This document shows, piece by piece, positions 1-8,818 of a stretch of 49,939 nt of DNA (positions within the stretch are counted from its first letter, which is position 1; every line of letters begins with the position of its first letter). The notes below the pieces were generated by a model that was given only the letters and a program-made list of their open reading frames with translations, did not search any database and was not told the origin of the DNA. The translations under genes and the position numbers were made by a program. Source of the DNA: Frankia sp. AgB1.9. GTDB taxonomy: Bacteria > Actinomycetota > Actinomycetes > Frankiales > Frankiaceae. The stretch is from the NCBI RefSeq assembly GCF_016786355.1, contig NZ_JADWYX010000067.1:1-49939 (forward strand), written 5' to 3'.

Positions 1-34
1 GGCGGCGATCTAGCGTGACTCGACGTGAACCCGT

Positions 35-277
35 TCACCAGGCCGTTGCCGCCACCACCTGAAACCCTGCGGCGCGGGGGGGGGGGCGGGGGGGGGGGGG
101 CGCCCCCCCCACCTCCATATGTGCCCTACGTAGCGCGAGGGCCCCGATGAGGTTCATGAGTTGATCTTCCAGCGTCGACGTCTCGACCCGTTCGGAACCG
201 ATGCCGGTCGGCACGCCAACACCTGCCAGCGGAGGAGGCATTCCTCGGAGCTGGCGCTGATTCTCTATTGACACCAA
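35..277 (-). CDS. Possible small hypothetical protein (80 aa)
   Basis: A reverse-strand frame opens with GTG at 277 and stops at 35. It is considered only because a perfect 18-bp palindrome and an AT-rich promoter-like stretch lie directly upstream at 288-305. Residues 30-53 (ETSTLEDQLMNLIGALALRR) look protein-like. The last third reads through a long G/C homopolymer tract and becomes proline-rich, so the C-terminus and even the frame are unreliable. No family is recognised. Confidence 0.25.
   Translation of the reverse strand: MVSIENQRQLRGMPPPLAGVGVPTGIGSERVETSTLEDQLMNLIGALALRRAHMEVGGAPPPPRPPPRAAGFQVVAATAW
76..110. repeat. G/C homopolymer tract
   Basis: About 35 bases consist of runs of G broken by single C residues and then a run of C. 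Such a tract is prone to assembly or sequencing error. It lies inside the doubtful frame at 35-277, so nothing read across it is reliable. Confidence 0.8.
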
Positions 278-305
278 GATGTTTTATGATCTTTCCGGAA
301 AGATC
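268..305. promoter_or_regulatory. 18-bp perfect palindrome with adjacent TTGACA
   Basis: GATCTTTCCGGAAAGATC at 288-305 is a perfect inverted repeat in an AT-rich patch. A TTGACA hexamer lies at 268-273 on the plus strand. On the reverse strand a CATAAAAC-like -10 falls between the palindrome and the GTG at 277. The arrangement is that of a repressor operator. The regulated gene is uncertain because the reading frames on both sides are weak. Confidence 0.45.
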
Positions 306-438
306 GATTCTCGCGTTCGCCGAAGCGCACGACTCGCGCAGGAGCCGCAATGATGGTTTTGCCGCCTTTCCAGATCCGTCGCCAGCTTCGGGGCCGTGAC
401 GGCGGTGGTCGCCGGATCACGGGTCGCGCGACCACACG

Positions 439-1476
439 TCACCAGACCGCGGGGCCGTCGGCTTCTGGTGGATCGGCCGAGCCCATCGATGCGGCCGGAT
501 TTGGCGGGGCTCCCGGATCACTCGGGTCGGCGAGCTCACGTGGATGGACGCCCGCCTGCGGTTGGGCGTCTGGCTGCGGTGTCGGGGCGGCGAAGGACGT
601 GTCGGGGATCCAGCCGTCGGGCGCCGGGTAGGGGGTGCCCGGTGGGCGACGGATGTCTGGCAGGCGGTCGGGGGTGGTTCGGGCCGCGAGGGCCGCGAGG
701 GTGGCCTGGGAGGTGGCGGTGGGTAGGTCGCCGTAGCGGCGGTGCAGCAGGGCGCGTAGGTCCTCGGCAGGGATCGCCAGGGCGGCGAGTAGCTGCTCGG
801 TCGAGACCTTGAGTTGGCCGAACACCGGGTCGCCGATCGTGGCGGTCGGGCCTTCGACCGTGAGCGTGACACCCGCGCTCACCTGCCTGGGGTGGTGTGG
901 CGGCGGCCCGGCCAGATTTGACGGGGCGAGGGCTGGGGCACGGAGCTTGCGTTGCAGTCCGCGGTGGGCTGCGGCATGCGCGGCGTCGGCGTTGCCGAAG
1001 GGGCCGTGCAGGACGAGGGCATCGGATTCGACGGTGTGCAGGTAGCCGAACCAGGTTCCGAGGAAGATCAGGTTGGCGGGGGCTGCCGGGTCGCCGACGG
1101 TGCGGGGCGACAGGAAGCCGCGGGCGCCGCGCGCGACGGGGACTGGTCGAATGCTGGGGCGGACCGCGCTGATGGCAAGCAGGTCACCGAGGCCGGTGAC
1201 AGCGGGAATGACGAAGCCACGGCCGTCGGGGCCACGGGACCAGGCGCGCTGGGCCCAGCCGTCGACGCTACGTGGCTCGGACCAGTAGGTCGCCATCCGC
1301 AGCTGTGCGCCCTGAGGTACGGCGACGGGCAGATCACGCAGCACGCCTGAGGCGTCCAGCCGGCAGCTGTACAACACGGGGTCGCTCGCCGGCCATGGCG
1401 GATCTCCGGCTGTTGGGAGCGGGTCAGGAGTCGGGCTCGGACGCCGCCGTGAGGGTCTGGTCGGCGGCTCGCTCAT
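439..1476 (-). CDS. Hypothetical protein (345 aa)
   Basis: This is a long reverse-strand frame. The ATG at 1476 (MSEPPTRPSR) is preferred over an upstream in-frame start at 1518 because a GGGAG ribosome site lies about 5 bases before it. Residues 35-130 read as a globular segment (VLYSCRLDASGVLRDLPVAV, then ATYWSEP). The middle holds LIFLGTWFGYLHTVESDALV, and the last 80 residues are rich in Pro, Ala and Asp and probably disordered. No signal peptide or membrane segment is seen and no family is recognised. The gene points away from the relaxase. Confidence 0.6.
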   Translation of the reverse strand: MSEPPTRPSRRRPSPTPDPLPTAGDPPWPASDPVLYSCRLDASGVLRDLPVAVPQGAQLRMATYWSEPRSVDGWAQRAWSRGPDGRGFVIPAVTGLGDLLAISAVRPSIRPVPVARGARGFLSPRTVGDPAAPANLIFLGTWFGYLHTVESDALVLHGPFGNADAAHAAAHRGLQRKLRAPALAPSNLAGPPPHHPRQVSAGVTLTVEGPTATIGDPVFGQLKVSTEQLLAALAIPAEDLRALLHRRYGDLPTATSQATLAALAARTTPDRLPDIRRPPGTPYPAPDGWIPDTSFAAPTPQPDAQPQAGVHPRELADPSDPGAPPNPAASMGSADPPEADGPAVW

Positions 1477-1991
1477 CGGGGCTCCCAGGGGGCGATCCGG
1501 AGACGCAGGTCCACGCACGGCCCACGGGGGCGTCGCCGGACAGAGGGTGTGGCGACGCTAGGCGACGGGTGAGCTTCACCGGAGGTAGCGGTCGCAACGA
1601 GTGTGTCCATGGCTTCCGACGGTCGAGGGCACGGTCCCGGCGGCGGGCATCACGAAGGCCCCGCAACTGTTCCGGCACACCATTTCGGGCCTCGCGAACG
1701 ACATCGCGCGCGTACGAAGACCGGGTGCCAGTCGGTCGCGTCGCGCCGTCTGGGGCGTCCTCGGCGAGGGCGGTCGCCAGGCCCTGGGTCTGCCACACCA
1801 CCGGACGCGAGGGCGTCGACGAGGTCGTCGGCGAGGGCCATTGCTGCGTGCTGACCGGCCGCGACGCCGGGCGTGAGGGCTGTCGTGAGGTCGTCGGTGA
1901 GGTCACTGCCCGACACCGTCGGGCCTCGGGATGCCCGCACCCGGTCGGCTCGGCCAGGCGCGGTGCGCGCCGGACTGGCGAAGGAGTCGAC
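1477..1991. other. Region without a convincing gene; possible decayed reverse-strand gene
   Basis: No single frame is convincing. On the reverse strand, one frame around 1800-1915 reads SDLTDDLTTALTPG and MALADDLVDALASGG. A second frame at about 1600-1800 continues VVWQTQGLATALAEDAPDG. Together they look like one small gene broken by a frameshift. A related short reverse-strand segment (STDDLTEALAATLT) occurs at about 12227-12290. Confidence 0.3.
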
Positions 1992-2174
1992 ATGGCACGG
2001 TGGATGCAGGGGTGGCGTCGCGGCAGACGAGAGGCCTCGTCGCCCGGCGGCCGCCATCGCGCGGCCAGTCGCGGTCGTCTGGTGGTGCGGTGTTTCCGGC
2101 GCCAGCGCACAGCGCGGGCGGCCGGCGTGCCCGCCGGCCGTTGGTCGGGCCGGCGTCCGGGCGGCGCGGAATGA
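1992..2174 (+). CDS. Small basic protein coupled to traA (60 aa)
   Basis: ATG at 1992 (MARWMQGWRRGRRE) follows a strong GAAGGAG ribosome site. The frame ends in a TGA that overlaps the ATG of the relaxase gene (ATGA at 2171-2174). It is extremely rich in Arg and has no recognised domain. It may be a small DNA-binding accessory protein or just a leader frame that couples ribosomes onto traA, whose own ribosome site is poor. Composition alone does not prove it is coding. Confidence 0.4.
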   Translation: MARWMQGWRRGRREASSPGGRHRAASRGRLVVRCFRRQRTARAAGVPAGRWSGRRPGGAE

Positions 2175-5100
2175 TCGCGACGGCGCGGGTGCTGCGGGTG
2201 CGCGCCCGGACGCCTGGGGACCTCACGAAGGCGACACGGGCGGTCGTTCAGTACGCGCAGGGCGGTCAACCGGAGGCGACAGACCCGCTGTCGCGGTACT
2301 ACGGCCGGGGGCAGGCGCGAGGACGCGCCCGCGGAGCGGCAGCCGGTCTGGTCGGGTTGCGAGCAGACATTCCTGAGTCGGCGCTGTCCCGGGTGCTTCA
2401 AGGCCAGCACGCCATCACCGGCCTGCCGCTGCTGACCGCCAGCAGGTCAGCCGGCCGTGCCGCGCGGATCAACCCAGCTGCCACCTCGCAGACGCGAACA
2501 GGTGGGTCCGCCGACACGAGCGCACCCACGGCGAAGGGTCTCGCGGCCGACGGCGCGGACGCTGGGCGGCGCGGCGCTCCGGGCGTCGAAGACGACTGGT
2601 TGACGCTCGCCGAGGCGGCGGACGTAGCGGGCGTCACCGCGACCTACCTGCGCCGGCTGGTCAGCCAAGCAGCGAGCGGGACCGAAGCGCAGACAAAGGC
2701 CCCGCCAGCAGACGCGACCGGGACATCAGCGAACGGTCTGTCCGGGCAGCGAGGTCCAGACGGTCGCTGGTGGGTGCGCCGCAGCGAGCTGGCGGTGTGG
2801 TCCGCGCGGCGGACCCCGCCGGCGACGGTGCTGGGCTACGACATCGTGTGCGCGGCGCCGAAGTCGGTGAGCCTGCTGTGGGCGTTCGGCGACGAGGCGC
2901 TGCGCGCCGACGTCGGCGCCTCGTTGGACGCGGCGGTCGACGCGACGATCGGCTACCTGGAGCGGCACGCCGCGTTCGGCCAGGTCCGCGGCCACAACCG
3001 GCGGGCGGTCGGGCTCGCGGTCGCGTCCTACCTGCATGACGTCTCGCGCAACGACGAAGCGCACCTGCACATCCACAACATCGTCGTCAACGCGGTCGCC
3101 GTCCCCGCCGACCCACCCGACGAGACCGCGGACCCTTCGAGGCCACCAGGGGCCGGTGGTTGGGAGTGGCGTGCCGTCGACGGGGAGATGCTGCTCGCGC
3201 AGATCAAGACAGCCGGCTATGTCGGCGCGGCGGTGCTACGCCACGAACTGTCGGCCCGCCGCGGGGTCGTCTGGGAGCCCGCGCGCAGCGGGGTCGCCGA
3301 GATCGCCGCGTTCCCCGCCGAATTGCTGGCCGCGTTCTCGACGCGGCATGGCGAGGTTGTCGCCGAGTTCACCCAGCTCGTTGCCCAGGGATTGGAACCC
3401 TCGGGCCGGACGGCCGCCGTGGCCCAACGGGAGTCCCGGGCGCCGAAGAAGGTGCTGGCCGACGAGCAGGTCGCCGCCGTGCAGCTCGCGCGGCTGACGA
3501 CCGCCGGGTGGACACCCGAGCGGGTCCGCCAACTCGCGCCGCCACTCCCCCACCCTCCCGAGCCGAAGCGGCTGGCGCAGATCGGCGCTGGCGATGTCGC
3601 CGCGTTGTTCGAGTTGCTGGCCGGAGCGGCGGGGTTGACCGCGCATAAGACGACGTTCGTGCGACGTGACGTCGTCCAACAGGTCGCCGCCTGGGTCGGC
3701 AATCGCTGCGACGCAGTGCAGATCGAACAGCTCGCCGACCGGTTCCTCGCCGACCGGCGCGTCGTCCTGCTGCACGACACCACCCGCCGCCGGCGCCGCC
3801 ACGAACCCGAACCCGTCTACACCGTCGAAAGCCTCCTCGTCTCCGAGGACACCCTGCTCGGGTTGTGCAGGCAAGGCCAGGTCACCGAAGGCGCCCCGCC
3901 ACGCCTGCTCGTTGACGAGGAGACGGTCACCGCGCATCTGGCCGCCGCGACGAACCCTCCGCTACCCGGGTCGGCGGTTGCCGATGCTGGGTCGGTGGCG
4001 GGCGGGCCGGCGCTGTCGGGCGAGCAGGCGGAGCTCCTGCGCCGGCTGCTGACCAGCGGCGACCTGGTCCGCCCCGCGGTCGGCGCGGCGGGTACCGGCA
4101 AGACCGAGGCGATGCGCGTCCTGACCGGCATCCTGCACGCCGCCGGCCGCCACGTGTTCGCTACCGCGCACGGCGGCCGCCAGGCCGAACAACTCGCCGA
4201 CCGGATCAACATCCCTGCCCGCGTCGTCGCCAGCTGGCTCACCCTCCTGGAAAACGTCGAAAATCCGGCCGACGTGTGGCCGGCCGGCTCGCTGCTGATC
4301 GTCGACGAGGCGACCCAGGTCTCCACCCGCGACGCCGAACGGCTCCTGCGCTACGCGACCCGCACCGGCACCGTGCTCGTCCTGCTCGGCGACCCGGCGC
4401 AGCTCGGCTCGGTCGCCGCCGGCGGCTGGTTCGCCCACCTCACCGCTCACTCCCCCGACCTGCCGGAACTGACCACGGTGCAGCGCCAGGCCGGGCCGGA
4501 ACTGGCCGCGGTCCGCGCCGCGCTCGGCGCGCTACGCGCCACGACCGGCCCGTCGGCCCGCGCCGCGCTCGACCAGCTCGCCGCCCACGGCCGCATCCAC
4601 CTCGCCGACACCACCGACGTCCTTCTCGAACGCGCCGTCGCCGACTGGTACGCCGAACGCCAGCACACCATCCGAGCCGGCCAAGCCGATCCCGACAAGC
4701 CAAGCCCCATCGACGCCGACGGCCCGAGTGGCGCCAGCTCGCCTCAAGCCGAGCCGAGCCAGGCCGGGGCCGGCGCGGCACCAACTCCGGCCGAGCTCAA
4801 CGACGCGCGTAACGCGCCGGATGAGATGGCGGCCGGGACGTCGAGCCGACCCGAGTCCGGCGCGTCCGCGCAACGCGCCGAACCTGACAGCGCGGATGAC
4901 ACGCCAACCTCAGAAGACGCGCCGGGGCTCGGCGCGTCGAGCCGGACAGCAGCGCGCCGAGCCAGCATGCCGATTGACCGCGACGAGCCAGTCGAGCCAA
5001 GCACCGTGCGATCCGCCGGCGCCGGCCGCTCGCGGCACGGTGCGCGGGCAACCACGCAGGCGCGGCCCGTGCGGGTCCACATGATGGCCGAACGCCGCCA

Positions 5101-7225
5101 CGACGTGGACCTCCTCAATGCTGCCGCCCGTACGCTCCTGGCCGCCGACGACACGCTCACCGGGCCTGTGCTGCGGGTCGCGGGCCGGGAGTTCCAGAAG
5201 GGCGACGACGTCGTCACGCTGACCCAGGCAGGCCACTCCCTCATCCCGGAAGGCCGGCCCCGTGCGGCCTACATCCGCACCGGCTCCGTCGGTGTCGTCA
5301 CCGCCGTCCACCTCGCCGACACCGCCGCCGACCAGGCGCTGGAGGTCTACTTCCCAGGCAAGGGAACCGCGCGGGTGCCGTGGACCTATCTGACCCACCG
5401 GTTCGACGACGGCCGCGACGGCGGTCTCGGGCACGCCTACGCCATCACCGCCGCGAAAGCCCAGGGCGCGACCATGGACACCGCCCGCGCCGTCGTCCCC
5501 GACGACACCAGCCGCCCCGGCCTCTACGTCATGCTCTCCCGCGCCCGCACCGACCTGCACGCCTACGTCCTACGCCGCGACGACCTGCACGACAACGACG
5601 ACGACGAAACCTGGCTACCCGCACTGGCCGACGCCGACAGCGACCCGCTCCACCAGCTCGCCGACCACCTCGCGCACACCCGCCCGGAACGCCTAGCCAC
5701 CGACCACGACCCGCACGCCATCGCCGCCCACCAACTCGTGTGCGACCACTCCCTCGCGGACCTGACCGCCCTACGCCGCACCGCCCCCGGGCCGGGCGAT
5801 CCGCGTGGCCGGCGTGACGAGACCCTGCCGCGGGTCCCGACGGACACCGCGTCACCCGAAGATGTGCCGACGGGCCATCGCGCGCCGAGCCACGGACCAG
5901 CGACATCCGTCCCGGCGAGCCGCTCGGACGCGCCAGGCTCGGCTCGTGCTGGCTCTGGCGCGCCGGAGGGAGCCCCCGCGCCGATCGCCGGCAGCGTCCA
6001 TCCGCGCCGCCGAGCCCCAAACGCGCCCGAAGACGCGCCGCTTCGCACGACGGCACAGCTTGATCACGCCCAGCGCGTATCACGCGCCGTCGAGGGCGAG
6101 CCCGACGAGCCGTCATTCGCGCCGGACGCGCCACGCCACGAGCCACGTCGTTCCGGTCTTCCCTGGGCGGTGCTGTTGCGGCGCGCCGAACTCGCCGCCG
6201 AAGCAGCGCTACGCGCCGACGCCCTCGCCCAGCAATCCGCCGCACTCCTGGAACGAATCGGCCCCCGGCCACCGACCGGCCCCGACCGAGCCGTCTGGGA
6301 CGACGCCGTCGCCGCCCTGGCCATCTACCGGGCCCGCTACACGCCGGACGCGCCGGCCGGCGACCCCGGACCGCCGCCCGGCGCCAACCCTCACGACCGG
6401 ATCGCCGATCCCTGGCTACGTCACCACGACCAGGCCGTCCACCTCGCCGCCACCTGGGCCGCCGGGCTCCCCGAGCACGCGCGGACCCGCTTCGACAGCC
6501 ACCTTGAAGCGGTCCCGCGCCAGCGCGCGATCGGCGGCCTGCACGTTCTGCTCGACCATGGCCACACCGCCGACCGACTCGAAACCGCCCTCAGCGCCGA
6601 ACCGTCGGACGACGCACGGACCGGCGCCGCGGTTCTCGACCACCGCGTCACCGCACTGTGCCAGGCTGGGGGCCTAGACCCGACGGTGTACGACCTGCCC
6701 ACCCCGGCCACCGCCCAGGAGGACTGGAACACCGTCACGCGCCTCCTGCGCACCGCCGAGATCAACCAGCTGGCGACCCAGCCCACCCACACGCTCGCCG
6801 CCGCGCGGCGCGCCCTCGACGAACAGCTCACCCAGCCGCACCTGTCCCTGGGCTCGGCCGGTTTGCCCGACCGACCGCAGGCAGACACGCTGGCGCGGCG
6901 GGAGGCGCTCGACGCCGCGCTGGACCGCCAGACCAGCACCGCGCTGCTGCGCGCCACAGCCGAACCCGCACGCTACCTCACCGATCTCCTCGGCCCCCGC
7001 CCGATCACCGAGCCGGACACGAGTGCCTGGGACAGCGCCGCCCACCGGGTCGAGCACTACCGCCACCATCACGTCGGTCTCCCCTACGGTGCCCCCGCAC
7101 TGACCGACGCCTCCGACCCGGGCCGCCGCGCGCTCGGAAACCGGCCCGTCGAGCTGGCCGCTGCGGATGCCTACAGACAAGCCCTCCAAATCGGCTTCCC
7201 GCACGGGCCGGTGCTTCCGCTGTAA
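2171..7225 (+). CDS. traA: MobF-family TrwC/TraA relaxase-helicase
   Basis: This 1684-residue conjugative relaxase would nick DNA at oriT and unwind the transferred strand. The N-terminus has a tyrosine pair (SRYYGRG, Y43-Y44) followed by the family's ALSRVLQGQ-type segment. The metal-binding histidine triad is HLHIHN at 298-303, after YDIVCAAPKSVSLLWA. The helicase half has Walker A GAAGTGKT (638-645), Walker B VDE (711-713), HAYAITAAKAQG near 1088 and a final SRARTDLHAYV motif. A helix-turn-helix-like block (DDWLTLAEAADVAGVTATYL, from residue 141, to about 215) is inserted between the tyrosines and the histidine triad. The ATG at 2171 begins the homology and overlaps the stop of a small upstream frame; an 80-residue in-frame extension to 1931 is Arg/Pro-rich and unlikely. 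A low-complexity linker lies at about residues 840-970. No family-typical motif is missing. Confidence 0.95.
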   Translation: MIATARVLRVRARTPGDLTKATRAVVQYAQGGQPEATDPLSRYYGRGQARGRARGAAAGLVGLRADIPESALSRVLQGQHAITGLPLLTASRSAGRAARINPAATSQTRTGGSADTSAPTAKGLAADGADAGRRGAPGVEDDWLTLAEAADVAGVTATYLRRLVSQAASGTEAQTKAPPADATGTSANGLSGQRGPDGRWWVRRSELAVWSARRTPPATVLGYDIVCAAPKSVSLLWAFGDEALRADVGASLDAAVDATIGYLERHAAFGQVRGHNRRAVGLAVASYLHDVSRNDEAHLHIHNIVVNAVAVPADPPDETADPSRPPGAGGWEWRAVDGEMLLAQIKTAGYVGAAVLRHELSARRGVVWEPARSGVAEIAAFPAELLAAFSTRHGEVVAEFTQLVAQGLEPSGRTAAVAQRESRAPKKVLADEQVAAVQLARLTTAGWTPERVRQLAPPLPHPPEPKRLAQIGAGDVAALFELLAGAAGLTAHKTTFVRRDVVQQVAAWVGNRCDAVQIEQLADRFLADRRVVLLHDTTRRRRRHEPEPVYTVESLLVSEDTLLGLCRQGQVTEGAPPRLLVDEETVTAHLAAATNPPLPGSAVADAGSVAGGPALSGEQAELLRRLLTSGDLVRPAVGAAGTGKTEAMRVLTGILHAAGRHVFATAHGGRQAEQLADRINIPARVVASWLTLLENVENPADVWPAGSLLIVDEATQVSTRDAERLLRYATRTGTVLVLLGDPAQLGSVAAGGWFAHLTAHSPDLPELTTVQRQAGPELAAVRAALGALRATTGPSARAALDQLAAHGRIHLADTTDVLLERAVADWYAERQHTIRAGQADPDKPSPIDADGPSGASSPQAEPSQAGAGAAPTPAELNDARNAPDEMAAGTSSRPESGASAQRAEPDSADDTPTSEDAPGLGASSRTAARRASMPIDRDEPVEPSTVRSAGAGRSRHGARATTQARPVRVHMMAERRHDVDLLNAAARTLLAADDTLTGPVLRVAGREFQKGDDVVTLTQAGHSLIPEGRPRAAYIRTGSVGVVTAVHLADTAADQALEVYFPGKGTARVPWTYLTHRFDDGRDGGLGHAYAITAAKAQGATMDTARAVVPDDTSRPGLYVMLSRARTDLHAYVLRRDDLHDNDDDETWLPALADADSDPLHQLADHLAHTRPERLATDHDPHAIAAHQLVCDHSLADLTALRRTAPGPGDPRGRRDETLPRVPTDTASPEDVPTGHRAPSHGPATSVPASRSDAPGSARAGSGAPEGAPAPIAGSVHPRRRAPNAPEDAPLRTTAQLDHAQRVSRAVEGEPDEPSFAPDAPRHEPRRSGLPWAVLLRRAELAAEAALRADALAQQSAALLERIGPRPPTGPDRAVWDDAVAALAIYRARYTPDAPAGDPGPPPGANPHDRIADPWLRHHDQAVHLAATWAAGLPEHARTRFDSHLEAVPRQRAIGGLHVLLDHGHTADRLETALSAEPSDDARTGAAVLDHRVTALCQAGGLDPTVYDLPTPATAQEDWNTVTRLLRTAEINQLATQPTHTLAAARRALDEQLTQPHLSLGSAGLPDRPQADTLARREALDAALDRQTSTALLRATAEPARYLTDLLGPRPITEPDTSAWDSAAHRVEHYRHHHVGLPYGAPALTDASDPGRRALGNRPVELAAADAYRQALQIGFPHGPVLPL

Positions 7226-7276
7226 ACGCCTGCCGGCAGCGCCGGGCGGCGCGGCCGGCCCGGTCTATCGCAATCC

Positions 7277-7296
7277 GAACCCTTTTTTCGGGGTTC
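7277..7296 (+). terminator. Weak hairpin after traA
   Basis: GAACCC at 7277-7282 pairs with GGGTTC at 7291-7296 around an 8-base T-rich loop, about 50 bases after the traA stop. The six-base stem is short and no U-tract follows, so it is only a candidate terminator. Nothing else was seen in 7226-7496. Confidence 0.3.
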
Positions 7297-7496
7297 AGGG
7301 CCGCGGAATCGCCGTCCGCTCGGTCGCCCTCCGTATCCTGGCTAGGAATGGTGCCCAGAGCAGGCTCGGCCGACAGCATCATCAACTGGCTCGAATATGC
7401 GTTTCATCGGCCCAGCAGTTCCGGAGGCGCTGGTCCTAAGGTCACCGTGATTGTCGGGATCGTGGTCGGGCCGGGACTTACTCGGCTACCTGCTCC

Positions 7497-8282
7497 TCAC
7501 ACGAGCGCCCGCATCCGGCTGTTGGTCTCAGGATCGGCCGGGTAGAAGGCTTCGACCGTGAGTTCGTCCACCGTGACGTCGGCGGCGGTCTCGACCTTCG
7601 CCGCGATAGAGAAGAACGACAGTTCGCCACACTCGTGACGCAGCCGCAGCGGCAGCACCACGTTGTTAGGCGGCAGGGTCGAGCGGGCTCCGCCGGGGTA
7701 GTCGGCGAGCTCGTCGTGGAGCTCCCGTAGCCGTTCGTCTCCAGTGTCGTCAGCCCGCCGACGGACCTGACCAAGCAGGTGCGCGCGCCATTGCCCGAGG
7801 TTCGCGATCCGCGGCGCCATCCCGTCCGGATGCAGACTCAACCGCAGCACGTTCACCGGCGGTTCGAGTAGATGCGCAGCGCAGCCGGCAGTCAGGACGC
7901 CGACCGCGGCGTTCGCGTCCAGCAGCTCCCACCACCGGTTGATCACCAGAGCGGGGAAGGGCTCATGCGCGGACAGCACGAGGCGCAGCGCCGCCTGCAC
8001 GCTGCCCAGTTCCGGCTCGTCAAGTCCGTGCTGCGGGTAGGCGGGTGCGTAGCCGCCCGCGAGGAGCAGCTGGTTGCGTTCGCGGAGCGGGACGTCGAGG
8101 TGCTCGCTGAGGCGCAGGATCATCTCCGGCGTCGGGCGCGACCGTCCTGTCTCCACGAAGCTGAGGTGGCGCGTGGAGATCTCGGCCTGGTTGGACAGCT
8201 CGAGTTGGCTGAGCCGGCGCCGTTCGCGCCAGTCGCGCAGGAGCTGTCCGACCGGGCGGGTGGGTAGCGCGGTGACGCTCAT
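7497..8282 (-). CDS. XRE-family regulator with MmyB-like ligand domain
   Basis: The 261-residue protein has an N-terminal XRE helix-turn-helix (about 10-66: LLRDWRERRRLSQLELSNQA, then ISTRHLSFVETGRSRPT). The C-terminal part resembles MmyB-type ligand domains (NQLLLAGGYAPAY, ALVINRWWELLDANAAVGVL, LRHECGELSFFS). Members of this group usually repress a neighbouring redox or efflux gene. It is divergent from the SnoaL/MFS pair, and the intergenic region carries two copies of a TTACCTG dyad, so it most likely represses itself and the exporter. The ATG at 8282 matches the family start. Confidence 0.9.
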   Translation of the reverse strand: MSVTALPTRPVGQLLRDWRERRRLSQLELSNQAEISTRHLSFVETGRSRPTPEMILRLSEHLDVPLRERNQLLLAGGYAPAYPQHGLDEPELGSVQAALRLVLSAHEPFPALVINRWWELLDANAAVGVLTAGCAAHLLEPPVNVLRLSLHPDGMAPRIANLGQWRAHLLGQVRRRADDTGDERLRELHDELADYPGGARSTLPPNNVVLPLRLRHECGELSFFSIAAKVETAADVTVDELTVEAFYPADPETNSRMRALV

Positions 8283-8318
8283 ACCAGCGACCGTATCCCC
8301 CGCCCCGTAAGCCGGCGA

Positions 8319-8358
8319 TTACCTGCCAGGTAACGAGATCGCATTACCTGCTAGGGAA
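8319..8358. promoter_or_regulatory. Operator pair for the divergent MmyB-like regulator
   Basis: A perfect dyad TTACCTG-C-CAGGTAA sits at 8319-8333. An imperfect second copy, TTACCTG-C-TAGGGAA, sits at 8344-8358, 25 bp centre to centre. Both lie in the 151-bp gap between the regulator (start 8282) and the SnoaL-like gene (start 8434). Position and symmetry fit dimer-binding sites of the neighbouring XRE protein. Confidence 0.7.
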
Positions 8359-8433
8359 TCGACCCGCCCCGGTGCCGCCGGCAGGATCGCCATCGACGAG
8401 TAACACAACTCCGGTGGCGAAGGGAAATTCGCT

Positions 8434-8787
8434 GTGCCTGACCTTCTTGACCATTACCTGGCGTGCTGGAACGAGACCGACGCCGACGCCCGACGGGCAC
8501 TGATCGACCGCTTCTGGACCGCCGACCCCAGCTACCTCGACCCCCTGGCGCAGGTCCAGGGCCGGGACGCACTGGACGCAGCGATCGCCGCAGTCCAGAG
8601 CCAGTTCCCCGGCTTTGTCTTCTCGCCAGCCGGCCCGATCGACGCCCACCACAACATCGCTCGGTTCACCTGGGGCCTCGGGCCGGAAGGCGCCGAGCCG
8701 GTCGTCGTCGGCTTCGACGTCGTCATCACCGATAACGAGGGACGCATCGAACGGGTACTCGGCTTCCTCGAACGGGTGCCGAGCTGA
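8434..8787 (+). CDS. SnoaL-like (NTF2-fold) protein
   Basis: This small NTF2-like protein has 117 residues. It begins with the typical helix (LLDHYLACWNETDADARRAL), then FWTADPSYLDPLAQVQGRDA, and ends in strand repeats (ARFTWGLGPEG, VGFDVVITDNEGRIERVLGF). Members bind or isomerise small hydrophobic compounds or have no known activity, and no catalytic residues can be assigned. The GTG start at 8434 follows GAAGGGAA. It is the first gene of a two-gene unit with the exporter 31 bp downstream, so it may act on the exported compound. Confidence 0.85.
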   Translation: MPDLLDHYLACWNETDADARRALIDRFWTADPSYLDPLAQVQGRDALDAAIAAVQSQFPGFVFSPAGPIDAHHNIARFTWGLGPEGAEPVVVGFDVVITDNEGRIERVLGFLERVPS

Positions 8788-8818
8788 TTTTTCTCGCCTT
8801 CCGATCAGGAGAGAAACA

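Noticed and set aside
1272..1991. Long plus-strand frame leading into the small gene before traA
   Set aside because: It is Arg/Ser-rich antisense reading of the reverse-strand region. Only the part after ATG 1992 has a good ribosome site.
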